Source: Bacillus fungorum
GTDB lineage: Bacteria; Bacillota; Bacilli; Bacillales; Bacillaceae_G
DNA length: 64,000 nt
Assembly: GCF_002746455.1 (NCBI RefSeq)
Contig: NZ_NWUW01000001.1
Coordinates: forward strand, 1-64,000
Direction of reading: 5' to 3'
The notes under the pieces are model-generated. The model did no database searches. It saw only the letters and a list, made by a program, of their open reading frames with translations, and was not told the origin of the DNA. Position numbers and translations under genes: made by a program. Positions 58,983 through 64,000 of the stretch are shown piece by piece (positions within the stretch are counted from its first letter, which is position 1; the number at the start of each line of letters is the position of its first letter).

Positions 58983-60806
58983 ATGAACAAAGAAGAAAGA
59001 GCAAAAAGACAGTCCAAAATTCGTAATTTCTCTATCATTGCTCATATTGACCACGGAAAATCAACGTTAGCAGACCGTATTTTAGAGAAAACAAACGCGT
59101 TAACACAACGTGAAATGAAAGCTCAGTTGCTTGACTCTATGGATTTAGAGCGTGAGCGTGGTATTACAATTAAATTAAATGCAGTACAATTAAACTATAA
59201 AGCAAAAGACGGTGAAGAATATATTCTTCACTTAATTGATACACCAGGACACGTCGATTTTACGTACGAAGTATCTCGTAGTTTAGCGGCTTGTGAAGGT
59301 GCAATTCTTGTAGTAGATGCAGCGCAAGGTATTGAAGCACAAACGTTAGCAAACGTATACTTAGCGCTTGATAACAATTTAGAAATTTTACCGGTTATTA
59401 ATAAAATCGACTTACCAAGTGCAGACCCAGAGCGTGTACGCCAAGAGGTAGAAGATGTAATCGGTTTAGATGCATCAGAAGCTGTACTTGCTTCAGCGAA
59501 AGCTGGAATTGGTATTGAAGAAATTCTAGAACAAATTGTTGAGAAAGTACCAGCTCCGGCGGGTGATTCAGAAGATCCGTTACAATGTATGATTTTCGAC
59601 TCTTTATATGATCCATACCGCGGTGTAATTGCTTATATCCGTGTTGTAAATGGAACGGTAAAAGTTGGCGATAAAGTACGTATGATGGCAACTGGTAAAG
59701 AGTTTGAAGTAACAGAAGTAGGTGTATTTACACCGAAGACTACCCAGCGTGACGAGTTAACTGTAGGTGATGTAGGATTCTTAGCGGCATCGATTAAAAA
59801 TGTTGGTGACACACGCGTTGGTGATACGATTACACACGCAAAACGTCCAGCTGCAGAGCCGTTAGCAGGTTATCGTAAATTAAACCCAATGGTATTCTGT
59901 GGTTTATATCCGATTGATTCTGCACGTTACAACGACTTACGTGATGCGTTAGAAAAATTAGAGTTAAACGATTCTGCACTTGAGTTTGAACCAGAAACAT
60001 CTCAAGCGCTAGGATTTGGTTTCCGTTGTGGTTTCTTAGGACTACTTCATATGGAAATCATTCAAGAGCGTATTGAACGTGAATTTAAAATCGACTTAAT
60101 TACAACAGCGCCGAGCGTTATTTATAAAGTTTATTTAACGAACGGTGAAGATGTTATTGTTGATAATCCATCTAATATGCCAGATCCACAGTCCATCGAT
60201 CGTGTAGAAGAGCCGTTTGTGAAGGCTTCAATTATGGTTCCGAATGACTATGTTGGAGCTGTAATGGAAATTTGTCAAGGTAAACGTGGAACGTTTATTG
60301 ATATGCAATATTTAGATGAAACACGTGTTACATTAACGTATGAAATCCCGTTATCAGAAATCGTATATGACTTCTTCGATCAATTAAAATCAAATACGAA
60401 AGGGTATGCATCATTTGACTACGAGTTAATTGGTTATAAACCATCTAAACTTGTGAAAATGGATATTCTTTTAAATAATGAACAAGTGGATGCTTTATCA
60501 TTTATCGTACACCGTGATTCAGCGTATGACCGTGGTAAAGTAATTGTAGAGAAATTGAAAGAATTAATTCCGAGACAACAGTTCGAAGTGCCAATTCAGG
60601 CGACTATCGGAAACAAAGTTGTAGCACGTTCTACAATTAAGGCGATGCGTAAAAACGTACTTGCAAAATGTTACGGTGGTGACATTTCTCGTAAGCGTAA
60701 ACTTCTTGATAAGCAAAAAGAAGGTAAAAAACGTATGAAGTCTGTTGGTTCTGTAGAAGTACCGCAAGAAGCATTCATGGCTGTACTGAAAATGGATGAT
60801 AACTAA
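58983..60806 (+). CDS. lepA: Elongation factor 4 (LepA)
   Basis: The 607-residue translational GTPase back-translocates or aids stalled ribosomes. Motifs are AHIDHGKST (G1), RGITIK (G2), DTPGHVD (G3), NKIDLP (G4) and the unique C-terminal domain with [20 protein letters not shown] end ([21 protein letters not shown]). Length is normal. It starts 210 bases after yqxA with its own upstream region. Confidence 0.97.
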   Translation: MNKEERAKRQSKIRNFSIIAHIDHGKSTLADRILEKTNALTQREMKAQLLDSMDLERERGITIKLNAVQLNYKAKDGEEYILHLIDTPGHVDFTYEVSRSLAACEGAILVVDAAQGIEAQTLANVYLALDNNLEILPVINKIDLPSADPERVRQEVEDVIGLDASEAVLASAKAGIGIEEILEQIVEKVPAPAGDSEDPLQCMIFDSLYDPYRGVIAYIRVVNGTVKVGDKVRMMATGKEFEVTEVGVFTPKTTQRDELTVGDVGFLAASIKNVGDTRVGDTITHAKRPAAEPLAGYRKLNPMVFCGLYPIDSARYNDLRDALEKLELNDSALEFEPETSQALGFGFRCGFLGLLHMEIIQERIEREFKIDLITTAPSVIYKVYLTNGEDVIVDNPSNMPDPQSIDRVEEPFVKASIMVPNDYVGAVMEICQGKRGTFIDMQYLDETRVTLTYEIPLSEIVYDFFDQLKSNTKGYASFDYELIGYKPSKLVKMDILLNNEQVDALSFIVHRDSAYDRGKVIVEKLKELIPRQQFEVPIQATIGNKVVARSTIKAMRKNVLAKCYGGDISRKRKLLDKQKEGKKRMKSVGSVEVPQEAFMAVLKMDDN

Positions 60807-60815
60807 TATTTGAAA

Positions 60816-60850
60816 TAAAAAAGAAGTCGTTTATACGGCTTCTTTTTTCT
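60816..60850 (+). terminator. Terminator after lepA
   Basis: Stem AAAAAAGAAGTCG / CGGCTTCTTTTTT with one G-U pair. Confidence 0.85.
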
Positions 60851-60936
60851 GTATAATTACTTTTTAGACATCTGAGCAGCTCTCATTTACAATAGTGAGA
60901 GAGCTTTTTAGTTCATACAGAGTTAGGAGATTGTTA

Positions 60937-61311
60937 ATGTCCGAAAATATTCGAAAAGATATTCAAAATAAAATACAAAATGGTAATTTTAATTGTGAAA
61001 AGGAATTGACGCTTTCTATTATTAGCGGGAAATGGAAAGTTGTAATACTTTGGCATCTTGGTGTGGAAGGGCCGCATCGTTTTAGTGAATTACAACGGTT
61101 ATTCCCAAGCATTTCTCATAAAGTTTTGTCGAATCAATTAAAAGAGTTAATGGAGGATGGGATTGTTGATCGAACAGTGTATCCAGAAATTCCTCCTCGC
61201 GTTGAGTATTATATGACGGAACTAGGCATGTCACTGTTACCAATCGTTGAAATGATGTATGATTGGGGAAAAATGAGAATGGAACAAATTCGTAATACGT
61301 TAGAGAAGTAA
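60937..61311 (+). CDS. HxlR-family transcriptional regulator
   Basis: The 124-residue winged-helix protein has the HxlR pattern CEKELTLSIISGKWKVVILWHLGVEGPHRFSELQRLFPSISHKVLSNQLKELMEDGIVDR. It has a single cysteine, in the position N-terminal to the first helix where redox-sensing HxlR proteins (YodB, CatR and HypR) keep theirs. The ATG at 60937 is used because TTAGGAG precedes it. Targets are unknown. A terminator separates it from hemW. Confidence 0.85.
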   Translation: MSENIRKDIQNKIQNGNFNCEKELTLSIISGKWKVVILWHLGVEGPHRFSELQRLFPSISHKVLSNQLKELMEDGIVDRTVYPEIPPRVEYYMTELGMSLLPIVEMMYDWGKMRMEQIRNTLEK

Positions 61312-61313
61312 AG

Positions 61314-61345
61314 AATCCTCCGGAGTGCGGAGGTTTTCTTTTTAG
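61314..61345 (+). terminator. Terminator after HxlR gene
   Basis: Arms TCCTCCG and CGGAGGA-like (CGGAGG) around GAGTG, with TTTTCTTTTT. Confidence 0.75.
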
Positions 61346-61362
61346 AAAGGTAGGAGTTATAT

Positions 61363-62502
61363 TTGGTACAAGCTGCATACATTCATATCCCGTTTTGTCA
61401 GCATATTTGTCACTATTGTGATTTTAATAAAGTGTTTATTGAACGCCAACCAGTTAATCAATATTTAGATTATTTAGAGAAAGAAATAATAAATACGGTT
61501 CAAAAGGTACCGTTTGATAGTATGAAAACGATTTTTGTTGGTGGAGGAACTCCGACAGCGTTAAATATGGAGCAGACAAAAAAGTTACTTGATATTATAA
61601 ATCGTCGTTTACGTCCGTTTGCCCCAAATTGTGAATTAACATTTGAAGCGAATCCAGGTGATTTACCGAAAGAGAAGTTACATGTATTGCTAGAAGGTGG
61701 AGTGAACCGAATTAGTTTTGGTGTGCAAACATTTCGAGATGAACTTCTTGAGAAAATTGGGCGTAAGCATACGAGAGAAGATGCGTTTGTAGCAATTAGA
61801 GAAGCGCAGGAAGTGGGCTTCAAAAATATAAATGTAGATATTATTTATGCTCTGCCAGGGCAGACGATAGAAGATGTAAAAGAAACATTAGACGTTGCTT
61901 TTACACTTGGTGTACAGCATTTCTCGGCCTATTCATTAATTGTGGAACCGAAAACTGTGTTTTATAACTTAATGAATAAAGGGAAATTAAGACTTCCAGG
62001 TGAAGACCATGAAGCGAAAATGTACGAAATGGTAATGGATGAAATGGAGAAACACGGTTATAACCAGTACGAAATTAGTAATTTCTCAAAAGGTAACAAT
62101 AAAAGTAGACATAATCTCACATACTGGAATAATGAAGAGTATTATGGATTTGGAGCTGGAGCTCATAGTTATGTGAATGGGGAACGTATTCAAAATGTGG
62201 GTCCGCTGAAGCAATATTTCAATAAAATTGATGAAACTGGATTTCCGTATCTAGATGTTCACGCGGTGACGGAGAAAGAAAGAATGGAAGAAGAACTGTT
62301 CTTAGGGCTTCGAAAAACAAAAGGTGTTTCTAAACCGGCGTTCCGCAATAAATTTAATGTGGAGATGGATCAAGTTTTCGCTAAGCAGTTACAAAGGAAC
62401 GAAGAAAAAGGATTGCTTGAAGAGAGCGAAGGGTATGTGCGTTTAACGCGAAAAGGAAAATTATTAGGGAATGAAGTATTCCAATCATTTTTGATTGACT
62501 AA
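61363..62502 (+). CDS. hemW: Radical SAM heme chaperone HemW
   Basis: The 379-residue protein has the 4Fe-4S cysteine motif CQHICHYC in YIHIPFCQHICHYCDF, with the third cysteine followed by Asp-Phe, as in HemW and not CPDH (HemN). It inserts heme into respiratory enzymes. GVNRISFGVQTF and VDIIYALPGQT are the family marks. The start is TTG after TAGGAG. Many genomes still call it hemN. It lies directly before hrcA, as in B. subtilis. Confidence 0.93.
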   Translation: MVQAAYIHIPFCQHICHYCDFNKVFIERQPVNQYLDYLEKEIINTVQKVPFDSMKTIFVGGGTPTALNMEQTKKLLDIINRRLRPFAPNCELTFEANPGDLPKEKLHVLLEGGVNRISFGVQTFRDELLEKIGRKHTREDAFVAIREAQEVGFKNINVDIIYALPGQTIEDVKETLDVAFTLGVQHFSAYSLIVEPKTVFYNLMNKGKLRLPGEDHEAKMYEMVMDEMEKHGYNQYEISNFSKGNNKSRHNLTYWNNEEYYGFGAGAHSYVNGERIQNVGPLKQYFNKIDETGFPYLDVHAVTEKERMEEELFLGLRKTKGVSKPAFRNKFNVEMDQVFAKQLQRNEEKGLLEESEGYVRLTRKGKLLGNEVFQSFLID

Positions 62503-62592
62503 TTAAATGTTCCATAAACGTGAAAAAGTTTCATTATTTCGTGACGTTTCCGTTGACAATTGAATGTCAATTTTGGTAAGTTATTAATAGAT

Positions 62593-62619
62593 TTAGCACT
62601 CGAAGACAAAGAGTGCTAA
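62593..62619 (+). promoter_or_regulatory. CIRCE operator of hrcA operon
   Basis: TTAGCACTC-N9-GAGTGCTAA is a perfect CIRCE element, bound by HrcA. A TTGACA at 62553-62558 upstream is the likely -35. The -10 is not clear (TAAGTT with 18 bp or TATTAA from a TTGAAT -35). Confidence 0.97.
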
Positions 62620-62635
62620 CAGAGGTGATGATGAG

Positions 62636-63652
62636 ATGCTTACGGAACGTCAGCTCTTAATTTTACAAACAATTATTGATGACTTTATTGGATCAGCGCA
62701 ACCTGTTGGGTCAAGGACGTTGGCTAAGAAAGATGAAATTACATTTAGTTCAGCTACTATTCGAAATGAAATGGCTGATTTAGAGGAACTAGGATTTATT
62801 GAAAAAACGCACAGTTCTTCTGGACGTGTTCCTTCTGAAAAAGGATATCGTTTTTATGTAGACCATCTTTTAGCGCCGCAAAACTTACCGAAAGATGAAA
62901 TTGTACAAATTAAAGATTTATTTGCTGAAAGAATTTTTGAAGCGGAAAAGATTGCACAGCAATCGGCTCAAATTTTATCAGACCTTACGAATTATACGGC
63001 CATTGTTCTTGGACCGAAGTTAAGCACAAATAAACTTAAAAACGTACAAATTGTACCGCTCGATCGTCAAACTGCAGTCGCTATTATTGTAACGGATACA
63101 GGGCATGTACAAAGCAAAACGATTACCGTTTCGGAATCTGTTGATTTATCAGATTTAGAAAAAATGGTTAATATTTTAAATGAAAAGCTATCGGGTGTAC
63201 CAATGTCGGAACTGCATAACAAAATCTTTAAGGAGATTGTCACAGTTTTACGTGGGTATGTTCATAATTATGATAGTGCAATAAAAATGTTAGATGGTAC
63301 ATTTCAAGTTCCTTTATCGGAAAAGATATACTTTGGAGGAAAAGCAAATATGCTTTCACAGCCAGAGTTCCATGACATTCACAAAGTAAGATCCTTGCTG
63401 ACGATGATTGATAATGAAGCCGAGTTTTATGACATTTTGCGTCATAAACAAGTCGGTATTCAAGTGAAAATTGGTAGGGAAAACTCTGCGACTGCTATGG
63501 AGGATTGTAGTTTAATTTCTGCAACATATTCGATTGGAGAAGAACAGCTTGGAACAATTGCTATTTTAGGTCCGACGAGAATGCAATACTCTCGGGTAAT
63601 TAGTTTGTTACAGTTATTTACGAGACAATTTACTGATGGACTTAAAAAGTAA
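62636..63652 (+). CDS. hrcA: Heat-inducible repressor HrcA
   Basis: The 338-residue repressor of class I heat-shock genes has an N-terminal winged helix ([73 protein letters not shown]) and the GAF-like dimerisation domain ([35 protein letters not shown]). Binding to CIRCE needs GroEL. The ATG follows AGAGGTGATG. Confidence 0.97.
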   Translation: MLTERQLLILQTIIDDFIGSAQPVGSRTLAKKDEITFSSATIRNEMADLEELGFIEKTHSSSGRVPSEKGYRFYVDHLLAPQNLPKDEIVQIKDLFAERIFEAEKIAQQSAQILSDLTNYTAIVLGPKLSTNKLKNVQIVPLDRQTAVAIIVTDTGHVQSKTITVSESVDLSDLEKMVNILNEKLSGVPMSELHNKIFKEIVTVLRGYVHNYDSAIKMLDGTFQVPLSEKIYFGGKANMLSQPEFHDIHKVRSLLTMIDNEAEFYDILRHKQVGIQVKIGRENSATAMEDCSLISATYSIGEEQLGTIAILGPTRMQYSRVISLLQLFTRQFTDGLKK

Positions 63653-63766
63653 ATGAGAGTAATACATTCGCTCAAGTAATGGAATTTTCATTGCTGTGTG
63701 TAATATATAATGCTTAGGTAATTGTGTTCAACATGATACCTAATACCTTTTAAGGAGGTGAATATT

Positions 63767-64000
63767 GTGGAAGAGCGTAACGAACAAGTGGTAGAAGAAG
63801 TGAAAGAAGCGCAAGTTGAAGAAGCTGTCACGCCAGAAAACAGTGAAAAAGCTGTAGAAGAAAAAAGTGAGGCTGCTCTTTTACAAGAAAAAGTAGATGA
63901 GTTACAAGCGAAACTAACGGAAACGGAAGGTCGCACACTACGTCTACAAGCTGATTTTGAAAATTATAAGCGCCGCGTCCAAATGGATAAACAGGCTGCT
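63767..64000 (+). CDS. grpE: Nucleotide exchange factor GrpE, 5' part
   Basis: The frame starts at GTG (63767) after TAAGGAGGTG and runs off the window end at codon 78. It reads an acidic, Glu-rich coiled-coil start and then [19 protein letters not shown], the GrpE signature. GrpE is the DnaK exchange factor. The place after hrcA (114 bases) fits the hrcA-grpE-dnaK-dnaJ operon. Confidence 0.95.
   Translation, partial: MEERNEQVVEEVKEAQVEEAVTPENSEKAVEEKSEAALLQEKVDELQAKLTETEGRTLRLQADFENYKRRVQMDKQAA

Overview
The window is a chromosomal segment of a low-GC Gram-positive endospore former. Gene content and order point to the Bacillus cereus group (cereus/anthracis/thuringiensis). The evidence is an AT-rich sequence, strong Shine-Dalgarno sites with frequent TTG and GTG starts, sporulation genes (sigK, gpr, sda), competence genes (comER, comEA, comEB, comEC), T-box leaders, and long runs of gene order shared with B. 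subtilis (alaS to greA, yrrT to mccB, yqeG to yqeM, comE, rpsT to grpE). The species call is inference from gene order, not from a database search.

Layout. 1-500: a PH-domain protein on the minus strand. 650-4650: an Ala T-box leader, alaS, ireB, ruvX and yrzB. 4870-9680: mltG, then the wobble-uridine modification genes trmR-trhP1-trhP2 and udk. 9680-13300: greA behind an unusually structured leader, then pbpI, yrrS and yrzA. 13360-16920: sulfur recycling by yrrT, mtnN, mccA and mccB. 16960-19820: adhE under two Rex-type operators, sitting between mccB and yrhC. 20200-23630: a Fur-boxed iron or heme ABC transporter operon ending in an ankyrin-repeat gene.

23700-43000 is the accessory part. 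It holds acetyltransferases, a MaoC-like protein, a MITE-like insertion inside a terminator, catDE with a divergent Xre-cupin regulator, phhAB behind tandem Tyr T-boxes, and the remnant of a secreted-protein gene. Further on are a propeller protein, a phosphoglycerate-mutase-like phosphatase beside a small CHAT/caspase-like protein, DoxX, a hydrolase lipoprotein, and alkaline phosphatase with PhoP repeats. The part ends with a small alarmone synthetase, a nitroreductase, a Zur-boxed L33 paralog and a YcdB/YcdC-repeat protein.

43000-64000 is core again: uninterrupted sigK, psd, sda facing the yqeG operon across a DnaA-box cluster, yqeG-yqeH-aroE-yqeI-nadD-yqeK-rsfS-yqeM, comER and comEABC, yqzM, holA, rpsT, gpr, yqxA, lepA, an HxlR regulator, hemW, and the CIRCE-controlled hrcA-grpE operon, which is cut by the window end.

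Most core blocks are ordinary. The items most worth a second look are the CHAT-like protein (33231-33767), the layered control of phhA (29558-30233), the insertion that split a bidirectional terminator (25271-25452), the Zur-type operator on the L33 gene, the alternating pairing segments upstream of greA, and several small genes and remnants that simple ORF calling misses.
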